DNA of 64,000 nucleotides. It comes from an uncultured Clostridia bacterium. Its GTDB lineage: Bacteria > Bacillota > Clostridia > Saccharofermentanales > Saccharofermentanaceae. The stretch lies in the NCBI GenBank assembly GCA_946407705.1, contig CAMJPC010000004.1, positions 124,001 to 188,000 on the forward strand, given 5' to 3'. Of this stretch, positions 1 to 8,269 are shown one piece after another. The position numbers and the translations under genes were made by a program. A model generated the notes under the pieces. It was not told the origin of the DNA. It saw only the letters and a list, made by a program, of their open reading frames with translations, and ran no database searches. How positions within the stretch are numbered: the first letter of the stretch is position 1; each line of letters starts with the position of its first letter.

Positions 1-134
1 GTATCGCTTATGAGTGGACCGCCAGCAGCACCTATGGCGTTATCCTGTCACCCCTTACGGACAGGACTCCCCAGAACATTTTCGAGTCTTTCACCCTTTT
101 CAAGGGAGTTGCCGATCTGGTCGGATATTATTGA
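1..134 (+). CDS. C-terminal end of an unidentified protein (truncated by window edge)
   Basis: An open frame enters from the left edge (first full codon at base 3) and ends at a TGA at 132-134. It reads as about 43 residues of ordinary mixed composition, ending ...FKGVADLVGYY. The other two forward frames here give Pro/Ser/Arg-rich, non-protein-like translations, so this frame is the likely coding one. A hairpin followed by a T-run begins just at the stop, as expected at a gene end. No family can be recognised from so short a tail, and the function is unknown. Confidence 0.5.
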   Translation, partial: IAYEWTASSTYGVILSPLTDRTPQNIFESFTLFKGVADLVGYY

Positions 135-169
135 TTTTCGCGGTTACGGCCCGAAAATCGCTGTTTTTT
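133..169 (+). terminator. Probable intrinsic terminator of the truncated first gene
   Basis: An 8-bp inverted repeat (gattttcg at 133-140, cgaaaatc at 152-159) is followed by a short T-run at about 163-168. It starts on the stop codon of the partial gene. The stem is AT-rich, so the call is tentative. Confidence 0.4.
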
Positions 170-213
170 GCCCGAAAATATAATAAATTTGATTAATTAT
201 TCCCAAAAATCTG

Positions 214-242
214 TTTAAGAACGTTTCTCACGGTGATATACT
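214..242 (+). promoter_or_regulatory. Probable pgi promoter (extended -10)
   Basis: TATACT at 237-242 is preceded by TGA (an extended -10 of the TGn type). TTTAAG lies 17 bases upstream at 214-219. It is the only good promoter-like match between the upstream hairpin and pgi. Confidence 0.45.
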
Positions 243-281
243 TTGTAATGCTTTTGAAACACACTGTAAGGAGAGATGGAT

Positions 282-1631
282 ATGATCACATTTGATTATT
301 CTAACGCGCTTGAGTTTATTGGCGGACAGGAAGCAGTAGACAGAATGGAACCCCAGGTTAAGGTTGCAGCTGACATGCTTCACAAGAAGAACGGCCCGGG
401 AAACGATTTCCTCGGATGGCTGGATCTGCCTGCCACATATGACAAGGAAGAATTTGCAAGGATCCGTAAGTCTGCCCAGAAGATCAGAAGAGATTCCGAC
501 GTTCTCATCGTAATCGGTATTGGCGGTTCTTATCTTGGAGCAAGAGCTGTCATCGAGATGCTGGGCCACAGCTTCCAGAATGCTGTTTCCAAGAAGGTCA
601 GAAAGAGTCCTTTGATCCTTTTCTGCGGTAACTCCATCAGTGCCACATATCTTGCAGACCTCATGGACGTGATCGAGGGCAAGGATGTATCCCTCAACAT
701 CATTTCCAAGTCCGGTACTACTACAGAGCCTGCGATCGCTTTCCGTATCCTCCGTGCATACATGGAGAAGAAGTACGGTAAGGAAGAGGCAAGAACACGT
801 ATCTACGCTACAACAGATAAGGCAAGGGGAGCTCTTAAGGGTCTCGCTACAGAGGAAGGCTATGAGTCTTTCGTAGTACCTGATGACGTAGGCGGACGTT
901 TCTCCGTTCTCACGGCTGTAGGACTTCTTCCCATTGCTGTTGCAGGCATCGACATCAGAGAGCTTATGAAGGGCGCCAGAGACGCAGCTAAGGCTTACAA
1001 GAAGATGTCTCTTGCCGAGAATCCCTGCTATCAGTACGCTGCAGTCCGTAACTGCCTGCTCCGTTCCGGTTATTCAACAGAGATCATGGTCAACTACGAG
1101 CCTTCTTTCCACTACATGACAGAGTGGTGGAAGCAGCTCTACGGTGAGTCTGAGGGTAAGGACAGAAGAGGAATCTTCCCGGCAGGCGTTGATAACACAA
1201 CAGACCTTCACTCCATGGGTCAGTACATCCAGGACGGTGCAAGGATCATGTATGAGACAGTTGTCCAGATCGACCAGCCCAGAAGATCTTTCGAGATCCC
1301 TAACGATCCCGCCAACCTCGACGGTCTTAACTTCCTTTCCGGCAAGGACATGAACGACGTTAACGTCAAGGCCATGCAGGGAACCATCCTTGCTCACGTT
1401 GACGGTAAGGTTCCGAACCTCCTCATCCACATGCCTGACCAGACAGCTTACTCATTGGGTGAGCTCATCTACTTCTTCGAGAAGGCTTGCGGCATCTCCG
1501 GTTACCTCCTTGCTGTAAATCCTTTCAACCAGCCTGGCGTTGAAGCTTACAAGAAGAACATGTTCGCTCTTCTCGGCAAGCCCGGTTATGAGGATCAGAA
1601 GGCAGCTCTCGAGAAGAGGCTTTCCAAATAA
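282..1631 (+). CDS. pgi: Glucose-6-phosphate isomerase
   Basis: Interconverts glucose 6-phosphate and fructose 6-phosphate in the cytoplasm, the second step of glycolysis. The protein of 449 residues has the short bacterial PGI length. It carries the sugar-phosphate-binding [11 protein letters not shown] stretch, a phosphate-loop-like [10 protein letters not shown], and the YGESEGKD region containing a catalytic glutamate. I place the start at the ATG at 282 because AAGGAG at 268-273 lies 8 bases ahead of it. The ATG at 276 would be only 2 bases from that site. It has its own promoter and a strong terminator, so it is probably monocistronic. Two phosphofructokinase-type genes occur elsewhere in the window. 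Confidence 0.96.
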   Translation: MITFDYSNALEFIGGQEAVDRMEPQVKVAADMLHKKNGPGNDFLGWLDLPATYDKEEFARIRKSAQKIRRDSDVLIVIGIGGSYLGARAVIEMLGHSFQNAVSKKVRKSPLILFCGNSISATYLADLMDVIEGKDVSLNIISKSGTTTEPAIAFRILRAYMEKKYGKEEARTRIYATTDKARGALKGLATEEGYESFVVPDDVGGRFSVLTAVGLLPIAVAGIDIRELMKGARDAAKAYKKMSLAENPCYQYAAVRNCLLRSGYSTEIMVNYEPSFHYMTEWWKQLYGESEGKDRRGIFPAGVDNTTDLHSMGQYIQDGARIMYETVVQIDQPRRSFEIPNDPANLDGLNFLSGKDMNDVNVKAMQGTILAHVDGKVPNLLIHMPDQTAYSLGELIYFFEKACGISGYLLAVNPFNQPGVEAYKKNMFALLGKPGYEDQKAALEKRLSK

Positions 1632-1661
1632 TCAATTATCACAATTGGATTAAACATTCAG

Positions 1662-1686
1662 CCCGGCCGTGTACGGCCGGGTTTTT
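1662..1686 (+). terminator. Intrinsic terminator after pgi
   Basis: GC-rich stem cccggccg/cggccggg with a four-base loop, followed directly by a run of T. Lies 30 bases after the pgi stop codon. Confidence 0.9.
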
Positions 1687-1728
1687 GTTGTATTATGTTT
1701 GTATCAATCTTTAAGTGGTATAAGGAAC

Positions 1729-2649
1729 ATGAACAGGATCTTTAAGCAGTGGGTAGTGCCTCTATTCTTTATTACTCTGGGAGCGGTCATCGCGGCTTTT
1801 GCTCTCGAGGAATTCCTTGTTCCTTTTATGGTCTTAGATGGCGGTATCGTCGGTGTATCAATGATCATAAGTCAGCTCTCCGGACTTCCTCTCGGCGTAC
1901 TGACTATCGTTCTTAACGTTCCGTTCGTCCTTCTCGGATTCAAGCGTCTTGGAATGAGATTCCTCGTCAAAGCGATATACGCCATGGTCATATTCTCTGT
2001 GTTCCTCAGCGTATTCAAGGACATGAAAGAGGTTACCGACAAGGAGATACTGGTAGTGGCATTCGGAGGCGTGCTCCTTGGTGTCGGCGTAGGACTTATC
2101 CTCCGTTACGGCGGCTGTCTTGACGGAACCGAGATCGTGGCGATGTTCCTTTCCAAAAACACCGAGTTTTCGGTGGGACAGATAGTCCTGTTCTTTAACA
2201 TAATCATATACGGCGTTGCCGGATTCCTTTTCGGACCCGACAGGGCGCTTTATTCGCTGCTTACTTACTTCATCACATCAAAGGTCATCGATATCGTCGA
2301 AAACGGCATGGAGCAGGGTAAGTCCGTCATGATCATCACGGATCACGGCAAAGACATCGCAGATGCCATCTACACGCAGCTCGGCAGGACATGTACCCAG
2401 ATGGAAGGAAAGGGCATGGTCAGCAACGGCATAAAGACCGTGCTTTACTGCGTTATCACCAGAGTCGAAGTTCCTGCGATAAAGAAGATAATCAACGATG
2501 CGGATGTATCTGCATTCATGACGATATCTGATGTTTCCGAGATCGTAGGAAACCACATAAAAAAGAGGAAGTCCGCTCCGCTCAAGGCTTCTCCGACGGT
2601 ATCTAAACCTGTTTCAAAGCAGTCACCGAAAGTTACACCCAAAAAGTAA
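1729..2649 (+). CDS. YitT family membrane protein (DUF161/DUF2179)
   Basis: Integral membrane protein of 306 residues in the YitT family, whose substrate is not established. The N-terminal two thirds is hydrophobic with about five or six segments and the family-typical G-rich stretch around GGVLLGVGVGLILRYGGCLDGTEI. The soluble C-terminal part (about residues 200-285) matches DUF2179, a PII-like regulatory fold. The last 25 residues are Lys/Ser/Pro-rich. The longer frame from 1669 starts inside the pgi terminator, so I use the ATG at 1729 with a close purine-rich site (aagga). A kinase gene follows 26 bases later. Confidence 0.88.
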   Translation: MNRIFKQWVVPLFFITLGAVIAAFALEEFLVPFMVLDGGIVGVSMIISQLSGLPLGVLTIVLNVPFVLLGFKRLGMRFLVKAIYAMVIFSVFLSVFKDMKEVTDKEILVVAFGGVLLGVGVGLILRYGGCLDGTEIVAMFLSKNTEFSVGQIVLFFNIIIYGVAGFLFGPDRALYSLLTYFITSKVIDIVENGMEQGKSVMIITDHGKDIADAIYTQLGRTCTQMEGKGMVSNGIKTVLYCVITRVEVPAIKKIINDADVSAFMTISDVSEIVGNHIKKRKSAPLKASPTVSKPVSKQSPKVTPKK

Positions 2650-2675
2650 ACATCAGTTACAGCCCTGATCATTCC

Positions 2676-3323
2676 ATGTATTTTGAAAATGCATATTTCA
2701 TTAGAGGAAGCGCATATGCCGGCAAATCAACGACGGTAAAGCTTCTCGCTGAGAAGTATGGCGGAATACAGTGTGAAGAAAACTATCACGACCGTCTTCT
2801 TGATGAACTGGACAGCAGGGATTTTCCGTGCCTTACATACACACGTGATCTCAAAGACTGGCACGACTTTATAAGAAGGACTCCGGAAGAATACTTAGCA
2901 TGGGTCGACGGGGTTGCCAAAGAGTGCGAAATACTTGAAATGCGCATTCTGAAAGATCTCTGCGAACAGGGAAGACCGGTGTTTGTAGATACCAACATTT
3001 CTCTTGAGACATTGAAAGAAATAGCGCCGCATGATCACGTGCTTATCATGCTTGCAGATCCCATGATATCCGTGAACAGATTTTTCGAGCGTCCGGACAG
3101 GGAAAAGCAGTTTCTCTACAAGTTGATCATGGAAGAACCTGATCCCGAAAAAGCATTGGAGAATTACCGTCAGGGACTGATGTTGATCAATTCGCAGGAG
3201 CGCTATGACAGGTATCTGAATTCCGGTTTTAACGTTATAAAAAGAGATGAGAACAGGACGGTCGAACAGACTGTCTTATTAGCGGAAAAAGCATTCGGTC
3301 TCACTACCCAAAAAGTGAGATAA
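2676..3323 (+). CDS. P-loop kinase-like protein of unknown substrate
   Basis: A protein of 215 residues with a Walker A loop near the N-terminus (GSAYAGKST at about residues 11-19), an acidic strand FVDTN that could act as Walker B, and a LADP segment near residue 125. This places it among small P-loop kinases of the adenylate or shikimate kinase type, but the substrate region matches no family I can name. It starts 26 bases after yitT on the same strand and probably shares its transcript. No clear ribosome-binding site is visible. A zeta-toxin-like kinase is an alternative, but there is no antitoxin partner. Its stop lies 6 bases from that of the convergent membrane-protein gene. Confidence 0.75.
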   Translation: MYFENAYFIRGSAYAGKSTTVKLLAEKYGGIQCEENYHDRLLDELDSRDFPCLTYTRDLKDWHDFIRRTPEEYLAWVDGVAKECEILEMRILKDLCEQGRPVFVDTNISLETLKEIAPHDHVLIMLADPMISVNRFFERPDREKQFLYKLIMEEPDPEKALENYRQGLMLINSQERYDRYLNSGFNVIKRDENRTVEQTVLLAEKAFGLTTQKVR

Positions 3324-3329
3324 AGCTTA

Positions 3330-4205
3330 TTACCTTAACTGGAATAACCGTTCAAATGCGTTGATGAAAAGCCAGATATAATCGGCGAAAGAAATAATTA
3401 TCAGAAGGATAGAGACTGCCAGTCTTGCAGCAAAGCCCTTTTCTTTTTTGCCTGTGCTCCCTGTCAAAAGAAGAATGATTCCTGCGGACAGAAGATAAAT
3501 GCAGATCATGCTGACGAGTCTTGTTATCATGCTGCCTGTAAAGAAATCGATATCTTTGCTGATGATGATCCCGGCAATGGCTACGATCCATATTCCCAGA
3601 TTGCCTGCGCCTGAAATGATGATCCCGGCCGTGAAAGCCTTTTTGTGTGAGCGGTTGTTTTCTTCAGCGATCTTTTTATACACTGTCTTGTTTGTAAGGA
3701 TAACGACGATACATACGATACCGGTGATAAGCAGGATAAGGCCTGCAACCAGAAAGACGACATTCCTCGTGTTGATATTTACGGTGCGCTCTGAAAAATA
3801 GAACGCGAACGTAGAGTAAGGCAAATATATGCCTGTAACACACGCCTGTATCGAGCAGATCAGATACAGTTTTCTTGCGAGTCTGTTGTTTCTGTCCGGT
3901 TCGTTTGAAAGCTTGAACATATGTCTGCTGATGAGCCTGCCCAGATAGAAAAAGCAGAAAGAAACGAGCGCACTGACTGCTATGAAGATGGCAGTTGCCA
4001 ATGCGAAGAACGGCAATAACCGGAATCTGCTTACAGCGAGCATGTCAGGAGGTATTGTTCCGTAAGAAACAGGAGTCAGGATCCCGAAAATCCTGCAAGC
4101 CATAAATGCTGCGACCAGTACCGTTCCCGGAATGACTGAAAAGCGGATCTTACGTTCGAGAATGAAAAACAAAAATGCTGCGGCGAGCAACAGATTGGTA
4201 AACAT
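3330..4205 (-). CDS. Hypothetical polytopic membrane protein
   Basis: A protein of 291 residues, dominated by about eight hydrophobic segments separated by short basic loops. I do not recognise a family and see no catalytic motif. The start is well supported by aggggtga seven bases upstream of the ATG. It is divergent from nnrE, with which it shares an 86-base promoter region, and convergent with the P-loop kinase. Function unknown. Confidence 0.72.
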   Translation of the reverse strand: MFTNLLLAAAFLFFILERKIRFSVIPGTVLVAAFMACRIFGILTPVSYGTIPPDMLAVSRFRLLPFFALATAIFIAVSALVSFCFFYLGRLISRHMFKLSNEPDRNNRLARKLYLICSIQACVTGIYLPYSTFAFYFSERTVNINTRNVVFLVAGLILLITGIVCIVVILTNKTVYKKIAEENNRSHKKAFTAGIIISGAGNLGIWIVAIAGIIISKDIDFFTGSMITRLVSMICIYLLSAGIILLLTGSTGKKEKGFAARLAVSILLIIISFADYIWLFINAFERLFQLR

Positions 4206-4253
4206 AGAATCACCCCTTATGATTTTTCCATGACATCAATTATACATTGAGAT

Positions 4254-4262
4254 TGGTATAAT
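4254..4262 (+). promoter_or_regulatory. Extended -10 promoter for the nnrE operon; divergent region
   Basis: TGGTATAAT (a TGn extended -10) sits 30 bases before the nnrE start. A second TATAAT is read on the minus strand at 4239-4244, facing the membrane-protein gene. The two divergent promoters are nearly superimposed. No good -35 is seen for either. Confidence 0.5.
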
Positions 4263-4291
4263 TGACCTATAAAAGTATCAGCGGAGCCAAT

Positions 4292-4915
4292 ATGCCTGTT
4301 TGTGTATCAACTGAAGTAATGCGCGAGAGCGACAGATGGACTATCGAGAATCTTGTCCCTTCCAAAGAACTTATGAAAAGGGCAGGAAAGGCTATATTTG
4401 AGCAGGTCTGCTGGAACGGTCCTGTCGGTATCATCTGCGGTAAAGGCAATAACGCGGGAGACGGTTTTGTCGTGGCTTCTTTGCTCAAAGACCGCGGGAT
4501 CGAATGTGAGATAGTTCTTTTGTACAGCGATTCATTCTCGGAGGACGGTAAGTACTTTTACGACATATGCGTCTCGAAAGGAATACCGGTCGTATCTGAC
4601 GCTGATTATCACAAATATAAGACAATCGTTGACTGCATTTTCGGAACGGGCTTTAAGGGCGAAGTTAAAGAGCCGGCAAAGAGCGCGATCGAAAAGATAA
4701 ACTCATCGGGAGCTTTTGTCGTCAGTGCGGATATCAACAGCGGACTTAACGGGGATACGGGCCTCGGGGATCTTTATGTCATTTCAGACCTTACCGTATC
4801 TATCGGCACCTTTAAATACGGTCATTTTCTCGGCAATTCGGATGTGGCGATGAAAAAGAAAGTGAATTGCGACATAGGTATTAAAATAATCGGGGAGACC
4901 CGTGAATTAGGCTAG
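4292..4915 (+). CDS. nnrE: NAD(P)H-hydrate epimerase (YjeF N-terminal domain only)
   Basis: Epimerises the damaged cofactors R-NAD(P)HX and S-NAD(P)HX so that a dehydratase can repair them. The 207 residues form one YjeF-N domain. GKGNNAGDG is the nucleotide-binding loop, DCIFGTGFKG follows, and ADINSGLNGDTG replaces the common DIPSG version. The fused ADP-dependent dehydratase domain found in many bacteria is absent. I start at the ATG at 4292 behind cggag. The TTG at 4262 is rejected because it overlaps the -10 box. First gene of a three-gene operon with a TIM-barrel protein and an FMN enzyme. Confidence 0.85.
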   Translation: MPVCVSTEVMRESDRWTIENLVPSKELMKRAGKAIFEQVCWNGPVGIICGKGNNAGDGFVVASLLKDRGIECEIVLLYSDSFSEDGKYFYDICVSKGIPVVSDADYHKYKTIVDCIFGTGFKGEVKEPAKSAIEKINSSGAFVVSADINSGLNGDTGLGDLYVISDLTVSIGTFKYGHFLGNSDVAMKKKVNCDIGIKIIGETRELG

Positions 4916-4928
4916 ACAGGAGGTATTT

Positions 4929-5750
4929 ATGAGACTTGGCACATCGAGTCCGCTTAAGCATGATTCAGCAGAGCAATGGGCAAAGAATCAGGTGGAATTG
5001 GGATGCCGCGCGGTAGTGTTCCCGCTCTCGGCAAATGCCCCCGAAGATAAGATCGATGAGTACGTAAAAGCAGCTAAAGCCAACGATCTTCTGATAGCCG
5101 AAGTCGGTATCTGGAGAAATGCCATGGCATCAGATGCCGATGACAGAAAAGCCCAAAGGGATTATTGCGTAAGACAGCTTCGGCTCGCCGACAGGATAGG
5201 TGCCAGATGCGCGGTAAATGTCGCAGGAGCAAAGGGACCGCGTTGGGACGGACACTATAAGGATAACTTCAGCAAAGAGACCAGAAAAGAAATAGTTGCC
5301 ATGGTCCGCGAGATAATAGACAGGAGTGAGATAACCAATACGTATTTCACGCTTGAACCGATGCCGTGGATGATCCCTACGGGTCCCGAAGATTACGTAA
5401 GACTCCTCGAAGAAGTTGACAGGGACCGTTTGGCGGTACACATGGACATCATTAACATGACGAATTCTCTCGAGAGATACTACGGGGCAGAAGAGCTTGT
5501 TGACAGATGCGCATCGCTGCTCGGCGACAGGATCAGAAGCTGCCACATCAAGGATGTTCACCTTAAAGAAGAATATACATTCCAGCTTGAGGAATGCGCT
5601 CCCGGCAAAGGCGAGTTCCCTCTACGCTATTATGTGGAGAAGATGAACGGCATCGATCCGGAAATGCCCGTTATTCTCGAACACTTAAATACGGATGAAG
5701 AATACATTCACTATATGGGTTATCTCAAGGAGGTGTTAAATGGCATATAA
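4929..5750 (+). CDS. Sugar phosphate isomerase/epimerase family protein (TIM barrel)
   Basis: A protein of 273 residues in the xylose-isomerase-like TIM-barrel superfamily (AP endonuclease 2 fold). Candidate metal ligands appear in the expected order: Glu in TLEPMPW, Asp in VHMDIIN, His in SCHIKD and Glu in VILEHLN. The exact sugar substrate cannot be read from sequence. A strong caggagg site lies six bases before the ATG. The gene follows nnrE by 13 bases and overlaps the next gene by 11 bases, so the three are very probably co-transcribed. The neighbours suggest catabolism or repair of a small hydroxy compound, which is inference. Confidence 0.85.
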   Translation: MRLGTSSPLKHDSAEQWAKNQVELGCRAVVFPLSANAPEDKIDEYVKAAKANDLLIAEVGIWRNAMASDADDRKAQRDYCVRQLRLADRIGARCAVNVAGAKGPRWDGHYKDNFSKETRKEIVAMVREIIDRSEITNTYFTLEPMPWMIPTGPEDYVRLLEEVDRDRLAVHMDIINMTNSLERYYGAEELVDRCASLLGDRIRSCHIKDVHLKEEYTFQLEECAPGKGEFPLRYYVEKMNGIDPEMPVILEHLNTDEEYIHYMGYLKEVLNGI

Positions 5751-6636
5751 CAGGATCGCAGATGCGAACGAGAACACGGAACGTTACATGGACAGTATTT
5801 TGATCAAGGAACGCCTGATCGATTCTGCCGTTGCAGATACAAGTGTCGAGCTGTTTGGAGAGAAATTTGCAAGTCCCGTCTTGATGCCTGCCTTTTCGCA
5901 TCTCAGGCAGTATGAGAAACGCACTCTGAACGGTCTTGAGGAATACTCGGTCGCAGCAAAGAACATGAACATATTGAACTTCGTCGGCATGATGGAGAAC
6001 GATATGTTTAAACGCATCTTGGATACCGGAGCAAAGACGATACGTATCGTAAAGCCTTATGCTGATAACGGAAAAGTCAGAGAACAGATGAAGTTCGCTG
6101 AAGACAACGGTGCTTTTGGCGTTGGAATGGATATCGACCACATTTTCGGGATGGACGGTCTCGATGTTGTTATCGGTGAACAGATGGCGGAACAGACTTC
6201 TGACATGATCCGTTCTTATATCGAATCAGTTAAGATTCCGTTCGTTGTCAAAGGCGTGCTCAGCGAAGAGGAAGCGGTCAAGTGCGCTGATCTCGGCGCG
6301 AAAGCGATTATAGTAAGTCATCACCACGGTAGGCTTCCTTACGCGGTTCCGCCCATGATGGTTCTTCCTTCAATTAAGAAAGCGCTTGAGGGAAGAGACG
6401 TGAAGATATTTGTTGACTGCGGGATCGGCTCGGGCGCTGATGTCTATAAATGCCTGGCTTTGGGCGCGGATGCTGCTGCGGTGGGAAGATCGATGCTTCC
6501 CGCACTTGAAGTCGAAGGTTCTCTCGGTGTCGAGAAGTTCGTGACCAAAGTAAACAGCGAACTCAGATTCATAATGAGCTGCACGGGATTTAAGACTGTA
6601 GATCAGATAGACGATACCTGTATCGTCAGGACATGA
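5740..6636 (+). CDS. FMN-dependent alpha-hydroxy-acid dehydrogenase/oxidase family protein
   Basis: A protein of 298 residues related to glycolate oxidase and lactate oxidase, enzymes that oxidise 2-hydroxy acids using FMN. The C-terminal half carries the signatures: Lys in PFVVKGV, His and Arg in VSHHHGR (the usual form is SNHGGR), and the phosphate-binding VDCGIGSGADVYK...GADAAAVGRS. It is shorter than the usual 350-390 residues, lacking the full N-terminal region, as in other clostridial members. It begins inside the preceding gene with aaggaggtg as ribosome-binding site. Whether it uses oxygen or another acceptor is not visible. Confidence 0.85.
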   Translation: MAYNRIADANENTERYMDSILIKERLIDSAVADTSVELFGEKFASPVLMPAFSHLRQYEKRTLNGLEEYSVAAKNMNILNFVGMMENDMFKRILDTGAKTIRIVKPYADNGKVREQMKFAEDNGAFGVGMDIDHIFGMDGLDVVIGEQMAEQTSDMIRSYIESVKIPFVVKGVLSEEEAVKCADLGAKAIIVSHHHGRLPYAVPPMMVLPSIKKALEGRDVKIFVDCGIGSGADVYKCLALGADAAAVGRSMLPALEVEGSLGVEKFVTKVNSELRFIMSCTGFKTVDQIDDTCIVRT

Positions 6637-6662
6637 CATTTGAAGAATAATACGCAAACGAA

Positions 6663-6694
6663 AAGGACGCGGGCTTGATCCGCGTCCTTCTTAT
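6663..6694. terminator. Bidirectional intrinsic terminator
   Basis: Ten-base perfect stem (aaggacgcgg / ccgcgtcctt) with a seven-base loop, flanked by T-rich sequence to the right and A-rich sequence to the left. It lies between the convergent FMN-enzyme and GGDEF genes and can serve both. Confidence 0.85.
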
Positions 6695-6697
6695 TTC

Positions 6698-8104
6698 TTA
6701 TCTTTTCATGTCTGGGTGTTCTTTGTAGTATTTTTCTTTGTCTTTGTACATTTTCTCATCAGCGGATTTCAGTGCCTCCGTTATGTCGGATGAATCTTTC
6801 TGGAAACTGTAGCCGAGAGCAAAAGAGAGATTGTCGTAGTGTCTCGAAAGCTGTTTGACTTTGTTGCACTTTTCTACAATGGATTCCTCAGAAGTGAAGG
6901 AGAGGAGGATCATGAACTCGTCTCCGCCTGCACGGAAGATCTGATCGCCGATGAATGCGTTCTGAAGAACTATTGCCGCATTCTTGAGAAGAAGGTCTCC
7001 GGCCGCGTGACCCAGGCTGTCGTTAACTTTCTTGAGACCGTTAAGATCAGCGAAAACGATGCCCAGACCTTTGATGGGAGTGTCTCCGTTCTTTCTCAGG
7101 CCGTCGATCGTGTTGTTCATCTCGTTCCTGTTAAGAACGCCGGTCAGCATATCCATCGAACTCAGCTTCTTGAGCTTTTCGAGGAGCCTCTGGTTTCCGA
7201 TCTCGGAAGCGACAAAGAATGTTGTGAGTTCAAGTGTCTGCTTGATCTTGACCGTGTTTTCGGTATCGAAATTACAAGCCCAGATATAGCCGAGAATGTC
7301 TTCGTTAAATGTCAGCGGGAAGAGGACGATGCTCTCTACATGATTTTTCATGAGGGATTCATACCATGCAGGGTTCTTCTCTTTGACGTAATCCCAGTCG
7401 TTCTTGTTCTTTGCGATAAGGCAATTGCTTCCGCCGATCGTGTCTTTCCATGAAACCGTAAGATCGTAGAAGCCTTCTCTTAACACGCCGATCATGCTGG
7501 GCAGCATGGAATAAGCATTTCTGGATTCGCAAAGAGCGGAACAGGTCCTTGTCTCGTGATCAGTAAGAAGGATAACGCATGACTGTGCGTCACAAAGCTT
7601 TCTGATATCAGAGATGACCTCATCCATTGTGTGCTGGAAGTTGGTGGCGCCTCTGAGCTTAATGCAAGTATTGAGAACGTCCGTCGCGATGGAAGCGGAA
7701 GTGTTGCTCATCTGCTCCGTGTCGGCACTCTTTGTAAGAGTCTGAGAGTATGTGCAGTAGTGAAGATTTCCCTTGCTTCCCAAAGGCATCATGAAAAGGT
7801 TAAACCAGAAATCATATCTGTCAGGATGTACGTAAGTATGCATCGGCTGTTTTAAAACGGCGCATCTGTAGCAGAAATCCTCGAAATTGAGATCCTTGGG
7901 AAAGTAGTTCTGATAAAGGCTGTTCGGAACGAACTTGCTGGTGAGCATCTTAGGCGCCGAAGCATCAACATTCTCGATCGAAGCTATGTAGGGGGCATTG
8001 CCCGTTACGATTCTTATGTCCCCGTAAGAACCGTCGTCTTTAGTCTCAACAGAGATGATACAAGTCATGGTATCGATCATGTTGACAAAACTTATAAAGT
8101 CCAT
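6698..8104 (-). CDS. GGDEF domain protein, probable diguanylate cyclase
   Basis: Probably makes the second messenger cyclic di-GMP. The 468-residue protein has a C-terminal GGDEF domain (about 305-468) with intact GGDEF at 393-397 and the metal/substrate strand FADLNGLKKVND. The position five residues before GGDEF that normally carries the inhibitory RxxD site reads FIGD, so product inhibition is probably lost. The N-terminal 300 residues look like a PAS-like and then a GAF-like sensor, with no membrane segment. I start at 8104 because taggagg lies six bases upstream. The longer frame to 8152 lacks a ribosome site and overlaps the -10 box. Confidence 0.87.
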   Translation of the reverse strand: MDFISFVNMIDTMTCIISVETKDDGSYGDIRIVTGNAPYIASIENVDASAPKMLTSKFVPNSLYQNYFPKDLNFEDFCYRCAVLKQPMHTYVHPDRYDFWFNLFMMPLGSKGNLHYCTYSQTLTKSADTEQMSNTSASIATDVLNTCIKLRGATNFQHTMDEVISDIRKLCDAQSCVILLTDHETRTCSALCESRNAYSMLPSMIGVLREGFYDLTVSWKDTIGGSNCLIAKNKNDWDYVKEKNPAWYESLMKNHVESIVLFPLTFNEDILGYIWACNFDTENTVKIKQTLELTTFFVASEIGNQRLLEKLKKLSSMDMLTGVLNRNEMNNTIDGLRKNGDTPIKGLGIVFADLNGLKKVNDSLGHAAGDLLLKNAAIVLQNAFIGDQIFRAGGDEFMILLSFTSEESIVEKCNKVKQLSRHYDNLSFALGYSFQKDSSDITEALKSADEKMYKDKEKYYKEHPDMKR

Positions 8105-8138
8105 GGTATGCCTCCTAATATAAAAATATCTTGATGTT

Positions 8139-8147
8139 ATTCTATCA
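8139..8147 (-). promoter_or_regulatory. Extended -10 promoter for the GGDEF gene
   Basis: Read on the minus strand, TGATAGAAT gives TGn plus a -10 hexamer about 35 bases upstream of the start at 8104. No clear -35. Confidence 0.4.
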
Positions 8148-8211
8148 CACACGAAAAAATAATGGTTACACGACTATAAATTGACTGTTAACCTTATTTT
8201 GTTGAAATATG

Positions 8212-8243
8212 AAAAAAAGTTGCCGGAATCATCCGGCAACTTT
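8212..8243 (-). terminator. Intrinsic terminator of leuS
   Basis: Twelve-base perfect stem (8216-8227 with 8232-8243) and a four-base loop. On the minus strand it is followed by seven T. It lies just after the leuS stop. Confidence 0.9.
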
Positions 8244-8269
8244 CAAATACTTATTTATCTGACCGAAAA

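Noticed and set aside
14..196. 60-codon frame at the left edge starting at base 14
   Set aside because: It runs through the stop and hairpin of the neighbouring frame and has no family-like composition; the frame ending at 134 is more protein-like.
6839..7453. Plus-strand frame of 204 codons opposite the GGDEF gene
   Set aside because: Antisense shadow of a gene with intact catalytic motifs.
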